From Jidongwangia harbinensis (lineage in GTDB: Bacteria > Actinomycetota > Actinomycetes > Mycobacteriales > Micromonosporaceae), in the NCBI RefSeq assembly GCF_020216025.1, contig NZ_JAIWNC010000018.1, positions 124,001 through 188,000 on the forward strand: DNA of 64,000 bases. Reading direction: 5' to 3'. Below the pieces are notes generated by a model, which ran no database searches, had not been told where the DNA came from, and was given only the letters and a program-made list of their open reading frames with translations. Numbering within the stretch: position 1 is the first letter of the stretch; each line of letters begins with the position of its first letter. Below, in pieces: positions 17,541 through 26,507 of this stretch. A program made the translations under genes and the position numbers.

Positions 17541-19595
17541 TCAGCCCTCCGCACCGGCCGTGAGCCGGGCGATGAGGTCTGCGGTGCTGGTCACCGGGCG
17601 GTCGCAGACGAACCCCCGGCAGACGTACGCGGTGGAGCGGCCGTCGAGGTACGGCCGCCCGGCGAGCAGCGGTACGCCGGGACGGTCGGGTTCGCCGGCC
17701 ACCACGACGGTGCCGGGCGGCGCGTGCCGGCGGGCGGCGACGACGAGCGGGTCCCCGTCCGGGTCGGTGGTGGCGACGGCGACCTCGTAGGGCCCGGCGA
17801 GCGCGGCCTCGGCGACGGCGGACGAGTACCCGGCGAAGCGGGCGTGCCCGGCGATCAGTGGCGCGACCGTCTCCAGGGCGGCGTCCGCGGCCTCGCGGTA
17901 CCGGGTCTCCCCGCTGAGCGCGGAGTAGGCGACCAGGGCCGCGCAGATCGCGGACAGCCCGGACGGGGTGGCGTTGTCGGTGGGGTCGGCGGGCCGGGTG
18001 ACCAGCTTCTCGGCGTCGTCCGCGGTGTCGTAGAACCCGCCCGCGCCGGTGCCGAAGTGGGCCAGCGCGACGTCGAGCAGCACGCCGGCCAGCTCCAGCC
18101 AGCGGCCGTCGCCGGTGAGCTGGTGCACGGCGCAGAACGCCTCGGCCACGCAGCCGTAGTCCTCGAGGACACCGGCGGGGTCGCCCACCACGCCGTCCCG
18201 GGACACCCGGCGCAGCCGTCCGTCCACCAGGTGCCGTCCGGCCAGCACCTCGGCGAGCGCCACCGCAGCCACCCCCGAGGCGGTGGCCGCCGGAGCAACG
18301 GCCCCGGAAGCGGTGGCCGCCCCGGAAGCGGTGGCCCCGGTGAGGAAGGCGTGCTCGACGAGGGCGGTGACCGCGAGGCCGTTCCAGGAGGCCACCACCT
18401 TGTCGTCGCGGGCCGGCTGCGGACGTCGGTCGCGGGCGGCCAGCAGCCGGGCCCGGACGTCGTGCCACCGCCGTACCAGCTCCGGCTCCGCGGCGTCGAT
18501 GTCGCGGCCGAGCACCAGCACGCTGGCGCCATGCTCGAACGATCCCTCCGGCGTCACCCGGAACAGGTCGGCCGCCCACTCGCCGTCCGCGTCGCCCAGG
18601 GCCGCGGTCAGCTGCTCCGGCGTCCAGGCGTAGGTCAGGCCCTCGACGCCGTCGGTGTCCGCGTCCAGCGCGGACGCCAGACCGCCGGCCGGGGTGGCGA
18701 GGTCGCGCAGCAGGAACGCGGCGGTCTCGTCGGCGATCCGCCGGGCCGGCGGATCGTCGGTCAGCCGGGCCAGCCCGGTGTACGTCCGCAGCAGCAGCGC
18801 GTTGTCGTACAGCATCTTCTCGAAGTGCGGCACGGTCCAGGTGGCGTCCACCGCGTACCGGGCGAACCCGCCGGCCAGCTGGTCGTAGATGCCGCCGCGG
18901 GCCATCTGCTCGGCGGTGTGCCGGACGATCTCCAGGTCGGACGCGGAGCCGGTGCGCTGGTGGTGCCGCAGCAGGAAGAGCAGGTTCATGTGCGGCGGGA
19001 ACTTGGGCGCGCCGCCGAACCCGCCGTACCGCTGGTCGTGGTCCTTGGCCAGCTGCTCCGCCGCGCCGTCCAGCAGGCCCGGGGAGATCGGCGCGGTCGG
19101 GCCGCCGACCAGCTGAGCGCCGCCGATGGCCTGGACCACCGCGGCGCCCTGCTTCAGCACGTCGTCACGCTGCTCCCGCCACGCCTTGGTGACCGACTCC
19201 AGCAGCCGGCTGAACTGCGGTTTCGGGAAGTAGGTGCCGCAGAAGAACGGGTCGCCGCCGGGCGCCGCGAACACGGTCATCGGCCAGCCGCCCTGCCCGG
19301 TCATGGCCTGCGTGGCGGTCATGTAGACGGCGTCCACGTCGGGCCGTTCCTCGCGGTCCACCTTGATCGCCACGAAGTTCTCGTTGACCAGCGCGGCCAC
19401 GCCGTCATCCTCGAACGACTCGTGCGCCATCACGTGACACCAGTGACAGCTCGAATACCCCACGCTGACCAAGAGCGGAACGTCCCGCCGCTTGGCTTCG
19501 GCAAAGGCGTCGTTCCCCCATGGCCACCAGTCCACCGGGTTCTCTTTGTGCTGCAGGAGGTAGGGAGAGGTCGCCCGAGCGAGACGATTGGCCAT
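17541..19595 (-). CDS. Thioredoxin domain-containing protein, YyaL/SPATA20 (DUF255) family
   Basis: The protein has 684 residues. The N-terminal thioredoxin-like domain carries YLLQHKENPVDWWPWG and the CxxC site in SVGYSSCHWCHVMAHESFED. The remainder is an alpha/alpha-barrel, with ANRLARATSPYL at the start and segments such as KFPPHMNLLFLLRHHQRTG and GGIYDQLAGGFARYAVDATWTVPHFEKMLYDNALL. The family is ubiquitous but its activity is not firmly assigned. The ATG at 19595 has AAGGTGG upstream and was preferred to an open frame eight codons longer. An ortholog (Rv1084) sits near mca in mycobacteria, matching the context here. An Ala/Gly/Val repeat (ATASGA type) near residues 420-440 is an expansion of a loop. 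Confidence 0.94.
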   Translation of the reverse strand: MANRLARATSPYLLQHKENPVDWWPWGNDAFAEAKRRDVPLLVSVGYSSCHWCHVMAHESFEDDGVAALVNENFVAIKVDREERPDVDAVYMTATQAMTGQGGWPMTVFAAPGGDPFFCGTYFPKPQFSRLLESVTKAWREQRDDVLKQGAAVVQAIGGAQLVGGPTAPISPGLLDGAAEQLAKDHDQRYGGFGGAPKFPPHMNLLFLLRHHQRTGSASDLEIVRHTAEQMARGGIYDQLAGGFARYAVDATWTVPHFEKMLYDNALLLRTYTGLARLTDDPPARRIADETAAFLLRDLATPAGGLASALDADTDGVEGLTYAWTPEQLTAALGDADGEWAADLFRVTPEGSFEHGASVLVLGRDIDAAEPELVRRWHDVRARLLAARDRRPQPARDDKVVASWNGLAVTALVEHAFLTGATASGAATASGAVAPAATASGVAAVALAEVLAGRHLVDGRLRRVSRDGVVGDPAGVLEDYGCVAEAFCAVHQLTGDGRWLELAGVLLDVALAHFGTGAGGFYDTADDAEKLVTRPADPTDNATPSGLSAICAALVAYSALSGETRYREAADAALETVAPLIAGHARFAGYSSAVAEAALAGPYEVAVATTDPDGDPLVVAARRHAPPGTVVVAGEPDRPGVPLLAGRPYLDGRSTAYVCRGFVCDRPVTSTADLIARLTAGAEG

Positions 19596-19839
19596 GCCCC
19601 ACCTTCTCACGGCCACCACGGGAACCTAGCTCATTGCGCCCTTCGTGGACTGGCAGGCGTCGACCGATCTCGATGTAATGGCACCCGCCATGCCAAGCCG
19701 GGCCACTGTGCCGGCTCGGACAGCATCCAGCCTCCGGCAATGCGACCGAAACCTCATAGTTCGGTCGACGCGCCTTACCCGATCATCCGTCGCCACCCAC
19801 TCAGATGGCGGCAACCTCCATGCGGAGAAAGTCGTGATG

Positions 19840-20246
19840 AATCGATACGTTGCCCACGAGTCGCCGAGCAAGAGCCGAATTTTACGCTGAGTGGAGAACG
19901 CAACGACGAGTTGAAGGTTGTCACCACCCTCGGCGCCGATGATGTCGGTAGGACCGCCGCGCTACTAACGGCCCTCAACGACCTGGAGACCAACGCAACC
20001 ACGAAAGCCCTCGAAGAAGTTCCGGCCGGCTGCCTCAGGCTGTGGACATTGCCGTGAGAAGGCACGTAGCGACCAGCGAAGATCGAGCACATGACCTACG
20101 CACTGCGCCAAACAGTACGTCGATCCGGTTGATGTACTTCAGCGCCCTGGACGCACGGGGGATCCTTCTTCGAGGAGGCCGAGAACCAGAACCCGGACGA
20201 CGAATTGCGCCGAGGGCTCGCCTTTCTGAGAGAGCGGCGATCCTGA
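19840..20246 (+). pseudogene. Possible remnants of small coding sequences between the YyaL-like gene and the DUF4143 gene
   Basis: The 820-bp stretch between 19596 and 20420 has no intact convincing gene. Two short frames look protein-like by composition: one ending at 20057 (ELKVVTTLGADDVGRTAALL...), with no good start, and one beginning at ATG 20091 that is interrupted by TGA at 20130 and then reads GGSFFEEAENQNPDDELRRG to a stop at 20246. Neither could be assigned to a family. The region has lower GC than the backbone and precedes an acquired-looking gene, so decayed accessory genes are the likely content. Confidence 0.3.
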
Positions 20247-20348
20247 GTTGACCTCCGGAGCGGATTTGCTGATGTAGATCCGCCCCGGACCCGTCTGACC
20301 CCTCGATCCGTACCCAGTGGCGCGGGGGACGGCCGGGCCTGGTGCCTT

Positions 20349-20430
20349 CTGTCGTAGATTGCAACTCAGGCGTGTGCTATATAGGAAGCAGCGGGTGTGC
20401 TAGATAGGTACCATCGCATGTGCTAGATCG
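20349..20430. repeat. Imperfect direct repeats at exact 23-bp spacing before the DUF4143 gene
   Basis: GTGTGCTATATAGG (20372), GTGTGCTAGATAGG (20395) and ATGTGCTAGATCG (20418) are spaced exactly 23 bp apart; a weaker fourth copy, CTGTCGTAGATTGC, lies 23 bp before the first. The last copy overlaps the start codon. Each contains a TAKAT core. Spacing near two helical turns places the copies on one face of DNA, which suits a cooperatively bound regulator. No known operator was recognised. Confidence 0.6.
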
Positions 20431-21700
20431 TCACTGGCTGGAGTCTCCGCTGAACGCCTACGTGCCCCGCATCGCCGACACAGAGCTCGCCGAGATCCTG
20501 GCGACTCATCCCGCTACGCTCGTCGTCGGTCCACGCGCCTGCGGAAAGACCACCACGACGCGGCGATTGTGCCGTTCTATCCTACGGCTGGACGTCCCTG
20601 CTCAGGCCGTGGTCGTTCGCGCCGACCCCGACGCCGCACTCCGTACTCTCGACGAGCCGATCCTCGTCGATGAGTGGCAGCTGGTCCCCGAAGTCCTCGG
20701 CGCAGTCAAGCGGGCTGTTGATGACGATCCGCGCCCCGGTCGGTTCATTCTGACTGGTTCTTCCCAGACCGACCTGACCACCGCGGGCTGGCCCGCCACC
20801 GGTCGGATCGTCCGGCTGACGATGCACCCGCTCGTAGGTCGAGAGCGGCATGGTGACCCGTCTGCGCCATCACTGATCGACCGGATCCTCGCTGACGGCC
20901 CCGACAGCTTCAGCGACCCCTCGGCCGAGTGGGACGTGCACCGATACGTGGCAGAGGCACTCACCAGCGGCTGGCCGGAAGCCCTCCGCGCCACCACCGA
21001 GCGGGCGCGCGACCGCTGGCTGACCAGCTATGTCGATCATCTGGTCACCAGAGAGGCCGCAGCGCTCGGCGTCTCCCGAGACCCGGTCTTAATGCGTAGA
21101 TATCTGCAAGCGATTGCCGCCAACACCGCCGGCGTGCCGAACCACAAACTGCTATACGACGCCGCCGGAATCACGCGACACAGCGCGGTCGGCTACGACG
21201 ACCTCCTCGACACGCTCATGATCACCCAACGCGTGCCTGCCTGGGCCGGCAATCGCATGGATCGCGCTGTGCGGCTACCAAAGCGGTACCTCACTGACCC
21301 AGGTCTGCTCGGTCCGCTGCTCCGCATCGACCAGCGCCGCGTTCTGCGCGATGGCGACCTCCTCGGGCGCGTTCTGGACACCCTCGTCGCCGCTCAGCTA
21401 CGGGCCGAATGCGCCGCCAGCGTTGTTGGCGCTGATCTGTTCCACTATCGCGATGCGAACGGCCGGCACGAGGTCGACCTGCTTATCGAAGCCAGAGACG
21501 GCCAGATGATTGCTGTCGAAGTCAAAGCCACCGCCGCGCCCTCGGCCGCCGACGCTCGGCACCTGGAATGGTTCGCCGACCGCACCGGGTCAACCTTCGC
21601 AGCCGGCATCGTCCTGCACACCGGCCCTCGCGCCTTCCAGCTGACCGAACGGATCATCGCCGTACCGATCGCCAGTTTGTGGGCAACGGCGGCGACGTGA
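20420..21700 (+). CDS. AAA-family ATPase with DUF4143 domain
   Basis: Unknown function. The protein has 426 residues. The N-terminal P-loop ATPase has Walker A VVGPRACGKTTTTRRL (about residues 36-50), Walker B-like EPILVDEWQLVPEVL and sensor FILTGSSQTDL. The C-terminal DUF4143 region ends in a PD-(D/E)XK-like motif, HEVDLLIEARDGQMIAVEVKA, which could be a nuclease fold. Such proteins are frequent, patchily distributed accessory genes and are sometimes discussed with toxin or defence functions. GTG 20420 lies within the last direct repeat and five bases after TACCAT, so translation may be leaderless. A TTA leucine codon occurs at 21089. It stands isolated, opposite to both neighbours, which suggests insertion. 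Confidence 0.88.
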   Translation: MLDRHWLESPLNAYVPRIADTELAEILATHPATLVVGPRACGKTTTTRRLCRSILRLDVPAQAVVVRADPDAALRTLDEPILVDEWQLVPEVLGAVKRAVDDDPRPGRFILTGSSQTDLTTAGWPATGRIVRLTMHPLVGRERHGDPSAPSLIDRILADGPDSFSDPSAEWDVHRYVAEALTSGWPEALRATTERARDRWLTSYVDHLVTREAAALGVSRDPVLMRRYLQAIAANTAGVPNHKLLYDAAGITRHSAVGYDDLLDTLMITQRVPAWAGNRMDRAVRLPKRYLTDPGLLGPLLRIDQRRVLRDGDLLGRVLDTLVAAQLRAECAASVVGADLFHYRDANGRHEVDLLIEARDGQMIAVEVKATAAPSAADARHLEWFADRTGSTFAAGIVLHTGPRAFQLTERIIAVPIASLWATAAT

Positions 21701-21727
21701 CCTACGGCCACCGTATCCCCGGTCCGG

Positions 21728-24277
21728 TCAGGACGCGTCGTCGGCGCGCAACGGGACGATCTTCGCCGGGGCCGCCTCGGCCAGCTGGCGCAGCGCCCCG
21801 ACGATCTTGTCGGCCGGCAGCGGCTGGCAGAAGTGGTAGCCCTGCGCGGAGGTGCACCCCAGGGCGATCAGCGCGGTCCGCTGCTCGGCGGTCTCCACGC
21901 CCTCCGCGACCACCCGGGCACCGAGGCGTTCGCCCAGCTCGACGGCGCCGCGCACGACGGCCGCCGCGGCCGGTGAGTCGATCATCTCGTCCACGAAGGA
22001 GCGGTCCACCTTGAGCTCGTCGACCTGTACCCGGGTGACGAACGAGAGCGACGAGTAGCCGGTGCCGAAGTCGTCCACGGACAGCTGGACGCCCATCTCC
22101 CGCAGCGTGCCCAGCACCTCGTCGACGATCTCCTGGTCGCTCACCGCCACCGACTCGGTGATCTCCAGGACCAGCTGGGTGGTGGGCAGGCGGTGACGGC
22201 GCAGCATGTCGGCGATCTGGGCCGGGAACGTGGCGTCCAGCAGGCTGCGGGCCGAGATGTTGACCGAGACCGGTACGTCGATGCCGGCCGCGAACCAGTC
22301 CGCCGCGGCGGCCAGCGACAGGTCCAGCATGTACCGGGTGAACGGGCCGAGCAGCTCACTGTGCTCGACCGCGCGGATGAACGCGGCGGGCGACAGCTGG
22401 CCGCGGCGCGGGTGCCGCCACCGGGTCAGCGCCTCCACCCCGGTGGGCGCGTTGGTCTGCAGGTCGACGGCCGGCTGCAGGGCCAGCACGATCTGGTCCC
22501 GGGCGGTGAGCGCGTCGTTCAGCTCGGCCAGCATGGCGAGGTGGTCGGTGCTGTCCGCGTCGTGGGCGCTGTCGTACGTGGCCACGCTGACCCGCAGGCG
22601 TTTCGCCTGGTCGAGCGCCATCGAGGCGCGCCGGATCAGCTCGGCCATGTCGGCGCGCGCGGCCCGGGTCACCACCACGCCGACCGCCGCCTCGACGGTG
22701 AGCCGGATGCCGGCCACCTCCATCGGCGCGGCCAGCCGGTCGACCAGTTCGCGGGCCCGGCGCACGGCCTGGGGCAGCGCGCCCGGTGCCTCCCGCAGCG
22801 GCGTGGCGGAGTCGGTCAGGGTGGCGACCGTGGGCAGCAGCAACGCGAACTCGTCGTCGCCGATCCGGGCCACCAGTTCGCCGTCGCGGGCCAGGTCGGT
22901 GATCCGCTCGGCGACCCGGACCAGCACCTCGTCGCCGGCCCGGTGCCCGAGCGTGCCGTTGACCTCGCGGAAGTCGTTCAGGTCGAGCAGCAGCAGTCCG
23001 ACGTGGCAGTCGCCCTCGGCGGCGCGCAGCAGCCGGTCGCCGTCGACGTGCAGCGCGGTCCGGTTGGCGAGCCCGGTGAGCGGGTCCCGGACGCCGTCCC
23101 GGGCCACCCGGGCCTCCAGCTGGCTCAGGCGCTGGTGGGCGGCGGCGTCGTGCAGCGCACCGGCCAGCGCGTCCCCGTACGCCGACACGGCCATCTCGTC
23201 CCGGGTCACCGGGAGCGTCGGCTCGGACAGCCACACGCTGAGTTCGCCCACCGCCGTCTCGCCGACCGCCATCTGCCGGGTGATCACCGGGCCGGGCAGC
23301 CCGGAGGCGGCGACGTCCAGCCCGGGCGCGTCCTCGGCGTAGCTGCGGTGGCCGCCGCCGGCCGTGAGCACCTCGATCTCGACCCGGCGGGCGCCGAACA
23401 CGTCCAGCGCCCCGCGCAGGCCCGCGGCCACCACGTCGGCCTCCACCGCGCCCGGCAGGCCGGCGGTGGCCCGGGCGAACGCCGCCCAGATCCGGCGTTC
23501 CTCCTCGGCCCGCAGGTGGTGCCGATAGGTGCGCTGGAGCAGCCACAGCGCGGGCGGGAAGGCCAGCAGCCAGAGCGGCTCGCGGAGGAAGGCGAACAGC
23601 GCGACCAGGCCGATCAGCACGTTTCCCACGAACATCGGCAGCTTGGCGTGCAGCGCGCGGCCGATGATCTGGGCCGGCGGCGCGTCCCGGTGCAGGGCCA
23701 GGGTGAGCACGCCCAGGCCGAGGGTGACGGCGAGATAGGTGCAGGCGCCGGCGATCAGGGCGGCCTGGGTGCGGGCGTCGGTGACCGCGGCGCCGCCGGC
23801 CACGGCGCCGGCCACCAGGGTGGCGCCGGCCGCGCCCAGGGTGAGCGAGGCGGCCAGGTGGACGACGTCGACCAGGGACCGCTGGTCGCCGAGCCAGGAG
23901 ATGACCAGCCAGGCGCCCGCGGCGCCGACCAGCGTGGCGAGCGGCACCCAGCCCGGTGGCGCCAGCGCGAAGGCGAGGATGAACGCGGCCTCGCCCCAGG
24001 ACACGCTGACCGTGCCGCGGCCGATCCGCAGTCGCAGCCGGGCCAGTTGCCCGGCGGCGGCCAGCGCGGCGGCCACGCCCAGGGCGGCCGGCGCGGAGAG
24101 CGGGACGCCCGGCGGCGGGGCGCCGGAGCGGAGCAGGCCCACCGCGACCGCGGCGAGCGCGGCGGCGAGGACGATCGCGGCGAGCACCAGCACGGCCCGG
24201 GGCCGCCCGGCGACGCCGATCCGGTCGGGCGCACGGGCGGGCCGGACCTGGGTCCCGGCGAGCAGCGGCGTGCTCAT
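21728..24277 (-). CDS. Membrane GGDEF/EAL protein, likely cyclic-di-GMP phosphodiesterase
   Basis: The protein has 849 residues. An N-terminal block of about eight hydrophobic spans (residues 25-240) may be a membrane sensor. A GAF-like linker follows, then GGDEF and EAL domains. The GGDEF active site reads RIGDDEFALLL, so the second glycine is aspartate and cyclase activity is doubtful. The EAL domain has GVEALTRW, EITESVAVSD, DDFGTGYSSLSF, VDELKVDRSF and VAEGVETAEQ, i.e. all catalytic positions, so hydrolysis of c-di-GMP is expected. In developing actinomycetes c-di-GMP controls sporulation through BldD, so a developmental link is plausible. Upstream 260 bp contain hairpins but no recognised riboswitch. 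Confidence 0.93.
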   Translation of the reverse strand: MSTPLLAGTQVRPARAPDRIGVAGRPRAVLVLAAIVLAAALAAVAVGLLRSGAPPPGVPLSAPAALGVAAALAAAGQLARLRLRIGRGTVSVSWGEAAFILAFALAPPGWVPLATLVGAAGAWLVISWLGDQRSLVDVVHLAASLTLGAAGATLVAGAVAGGAAVTDARTQAALIAGACTYLAVTLGLGVLTLALHRDAPPAQIIGRALHAKLPMFVGNVLIGLVALFAFLREPLWLLAFPPALWLLQRTYRHHLRAEEERRIWAAFARATAGLPGAVEADVVAAGLRGALDVFGARRVEIEVLTAGGGHRSYAEDAPGLDVAASGLPGPVITRQMAVGETAVGELSVWLSEPTLPVTRDEMAVSAYGDALAGALHDAAAHQRLSQLEARVARDGVRDPLTGLANRTALHVDGDRLLRAAEGDCHVGLLLLDLNDFREVNGTLGHRAGDEVLVRVAERITDLARDGELVARIGDDEFALLLPTVATLTDSATPLREAPGALPQAVRRARELVDRLAAPMEVAGIRLTVEAAVGVVVTRAARADMAELIRRASMALDQAKRLRVSVATYDSAHDADSTDHLAMLAELNDALTARDQIVLALQPAVDLQTNAPTGVEALTRWRHPRRGQLSPAAFIRAVEHSELLGPFTRYMLDLSLAAAADWFAAGIDVPVSVNISARSLLDATFPAQIADMLRRHRLPTTQLVLEITESVAVSDQEIVDEVLGTLREMGVQLSVDDFGTGYSSLSFVTRVQVDELKVDRSFVDEMIDSPAAAAVVRGAVELGERLGARVVAEGVETAEQRTALIALGCTSAQGYHFCQPLPADKIVGALRQLAEAAPAKIVPLRADDAS

Positions 24278-24537
24278 GCGCTTGCCTTGGTCGGAAAAGG
24301 CACTGGCGTCTGCACGTGCATCTGCAGTGGAGGATGCGGGGGGCGGAAAGTGGTCATCATCAGCGCCCCCTTCCGCACAGGGTCCGGGGACATTGAAGCC
24401 CCCGGCGGGAAGGCTAAGCCAATCCGGGAGAAGACAACAGGGGTTGACCGTGGGCCCCTGTCTATGCGCGACCGGTAACGACCGACCGGGCTTATCGATA
24501 TGACAGGCCCGGCCCGGCCCGACCGGCGCGGACCCGG
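24278..24537. other. Intergenic region with GC-rich hairpins, no gene seen
   Basis: The 260-bp gap upstream of the GGDEF/EAL gene contains several stems, for example CCGGGG/CCCCGG around 24391-24412 and GCGGAA/TTCCGC around 24350-24378. No open frame with coding character, and no match to a known riboswitch consensus, was recognised. It may hold the promoter and leader of the minus-strand gene and the 3' end of the mca-side operon. Confidence 0.4.
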
Positions 24538-24891
24538 CTAAGCGCGCTCGTCGCCCCGGTCGCCGGGCGCCGGCTGATCGCCGCCTGCCACGTCGCTGAC
24601 CTGGGAGTCCGCGCCGTCGCCCGATTTTGATGATCGACTCGGCTCGATGACCGCCGCGCCCGCGCCGGCGGCCGGCTGCTCGATCGCGGCGTCGAGGCGC
24701 GCGATCTCCTCGTTGCGGCGGGCGGCATCGACGTCGACAAAACTGTCGGGAAGCCGACGCAAGCGCTTGTTCATGTTGCGGATCAACAGGACAGTTGCTA
24801 TTGACATCAGCACAATGATGAATAGCCCCATCGGGCCGGCCAGGCCGCCCGAGCGGGTGTCGCCGAAGTTGTTGACCGCCTCGAAGTCCAC
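24538..24891 (-). CDS. Small single-span membrane protein next to mca (Rv1083-like)
   Basis: The protein has 117 residues. It has an N-terminal extracytoplasmic stretch, one membrane span (GLFIIVLMSIATVLLI, about residues 22-38), a basic segment NMNKRLRRLPDSF, and a charged low-complexity tail. A short membrane protein of this shape (Rv1083 type) adjoins mca in mycobacteria, so this is probably the ortholog. Function is unknown. It lies 33 bp downstream of mca on the same strand and is probably co-transcribed. Confidence 0.8.
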   Translation of the reverse strand: MDFEAVNNFGDTRSGGLAGPMGLFIIVLMSIATVLLIRNMNKRLRRLPDSFVDVDAARRNEEIARLDAAIEQPAAGAGAAVIEPSRSSKSGDGADSQVSDVAGGDQPAPGDRGDERA

Positions 24892-24924
24892 GCCCTCAGC
24901 CTACGCGCCTGCGACGGCGCCCGG

Positions 24925-25806
24925 TCAGCGCGTCTCGACGGACTCGCGGATGCCGGCGAACAGATCCGACTCGGGCACCGGGCTGTCGACGAACGACCGG
25001 ACCAGCTCGAAGTCCTCCGTGGGCCAGACCTTCTGCTGCAGCTCCAGCGGGACGTGGAACCAGAAGCCGTCCGGGTCCACCTGGGTGGCGTGCGCCCGCA
25101 GCGCGTCGTCGCGCACGCCGAAGTACTCCCCGCACTCGACCCGGGTGGTGATCCGGTCACCGCGGTCCTCACGGTCGTTCCACTTCTCCAGCCACTCGCC
25201 GTACGGCGACTCCAGGCCGGCGGCCAGCATGCCCTCGTGCAGCGCCAGCATGCGGGCCCGGGTCCAGCCGGAGTTGTAGTACAGCTTCCGCGGCTGCCAC
25301 GGCTCGCCCAGCTCGGGGAGCCGCTCCGCGTCGCCGGCCGCGTCGAACGCCGCCATCGTCACCTTGTGGCACATGATGTGGTCGGGGTGCGGATAGCCGC
25401 CGTTCTCGTCATACGTCGTGACCACGTGCGGCCGGAACTCGCGGATCAGCCGGATCAGCGGGACCGCCGCCTCGGCCGGGTCCATCAGGCCGAAGCAGCC
25501 CTCCGGCAGCGGCGGCAGCGGGTCGCCCTCGGGCAGGCCGGAGTCGACGAAGCCGAGCCAGGCCTGGTCCACGCCGAGAATCTCGCGTGCGGCGTCCATC
25601 TCGGCCCGCCGGATGTTGGCGATGTCGGCCAGCACCTCCGGACGGTCCATCTTCGGGTTGAGCACGCTGCCGCGTTCCCCACCGGTGCACGTCACGACCA
25701 GGACCGAGACACCCTCGTCCACGTAACGCGCCATGGTCGCGGCGCCCTTGCTCGACTCGTCGTCCGGGTGCGCGTGCACGGCCATCAGACGCAACTGCTC
25801 AGCCAC
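24925..25806 (-). CDS. mca: Mycothiol S-conjugate amidase Mca
   Basis: Zinc amidase that cleaves mycothiol S-conjugates to mercapturic acids and glucosaminyl-inositol, a detoxification step unique to actinobacteria. The protein has 293 residues of the LmbE/PIG-L fold. The zinc site is MAVHAHPDDES near the N-terminus together with PHPDH. Other conserved parts are VTCTGGERGSVLNP, LGFVDSGLPEGDP and VVTTYDENGGYPHPDHIMCH. The start at GTG 25806 is supported by GAGGGAG seven bases upstream and by the family N-terminus; the frame is open 30 codons further. It is divergent from the DUF4307 gene, as in other actinobacteria. Confidence 0.96.
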   Translation of the reverse strand: MAEQLRLMAVHAHPDDESSKGAATMARYVDEGVSVLVVTCTGGERGSVLNPKMDRPEVLADIANIRRAEMDAAREILGVDQAWLGFVDSGLPEGDPLPPLPEGCFGLMDPAEAAVPLIRLIREFRPHVVTTYDENGGYPHPDHIMCHKVTMAAFDAAGDAERLPELGEPWQPRKLYYNSGWTRARMLALHEGMLAAGLESPYGEWLEKWNDREDRGDRITTRVECGEYFGVRDDALRAHATQVDPDGFWFHVPLELQQKVWPTEDFELVRSFVDSPVPESDLFAGIRESVETR

Positions 25807-25879
25807 TGGTGAACTCCCTCGACCTGGCCATGGAGAGATGTGCCGGTGCCGGCTGCGAGACGGGCCGGTGCCGACTGGA

Positions 25880-25899
25880 AGAATGGACCCTGCCATTCT
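25880..25899. promoter_or_regulatory. Inverted repeat between mca and DUF4307 gene
   Basis: AGAATGG (25880-25886) and CCATTCT (25893-25899) are perfect seven-base inverted repeats six bases apart in the 134-bp divergent promoter region. The position suits an operator shared by both genes. No regulator is identified. Confidence 0.35.
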
Positions 25900-25940
25900 G
25901 GCCGATCACACCGACAACAAGCGCACGAGAGGCCGCCCAG

Positions 25941-26360
25941 GTGAGCGAGACGCGCGCCACAACCCCGGTGTTCCCGCCGGGCCGGTACGGGCGCCGCCGG
26001 GACGGCCGGCGCCGATGGCTGCTGCCGGTGATCTTCGCGGTCCTGGTGCTGGCGCTGTCGGTGCTCGCCGCCGTGCGCCTCTACCGGCAGTACGGCGATC
26101 CCGACTACGACGCCAAGATCGTCGGCTGGTCGGACGTCACGCCGGCGCGGATGACCATCGAGTTCACGGTCCGGGTGCCGGCCGGCGGCTCGGCGGTCTG
26201 CGTGCTGCGGGCCCGGACGTACGACGGCGCCGAGGTGGGCCGGCGCGAGGTCACGGTCCGGCCGACCGGGTCCGCGACGCTGGTCCGGGCGGCGGAGAGC
26301 GTGCCCACGACCGCCCTGGCGGCGGTCGGCGACGTGGTCCGGTGCCGCCCGCCGGGGTGA
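25941..26360 (+). CDS. DUF4307 domain-containing membrane protein
   Basis: The protein has 139 residues, with a short basic cytosolic N-terminus (PPGRYGRRRDGRRRW), one membrane span (LLPVIFAVLVLALSVLAAVRL) and an extracytoplasmic beta-rich domain ending with a conserved cysteine (VVRCRPPG). DUF4307 proteins are actinobacterial and function is unknown. In mycobacteria the equivalent (Rv1081c) lies between mca and greA, exactly as here. GTG 25941 with GAGAGG upstream is used rather than the 44-codon open extension. Confidence 0.88.
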   Translation: MSETRATTPVFPPGRYGRRRDGRRRWLLPVIFAVLVLALSVLAAVRLYRQYGDPDYDAKIVGWSDVTPARMTIEFTVRVPAGGSAVCVLRARTYDGAEVGRREVTVRPTGSATLVRAAESVPTTALAAVGDVVRCRPPG

Positions 26361-26507
26361 TCTGCGGCGCGCCCCGGAAAAAGGGTGCAAGATCCTGCAA
26401 TCCCGACTCCGCGCATACCGCTGGTAAGCTTTGTGATTCGCTCCGTTCGCTTCAGCATCACCATCAGCTTGTTCCGTCAGCTCGTACCGTCAGCAAGGAG
26501 ATCGACC

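Noticed and set aside
24300..24480. Resemblance of hairpins upstream of the GGDEF/EAL gene to a c-di-GMP-I riboswitch or a 6C RNA
   Set aside because: The stretch resembling the riboswitch (CACAGGG, GAAGCC) lies on the strand opposite to the gene and lacks the conserved tetraloop and receptor; the C-runs are in stems, not loops, and have five rather than six Cs.
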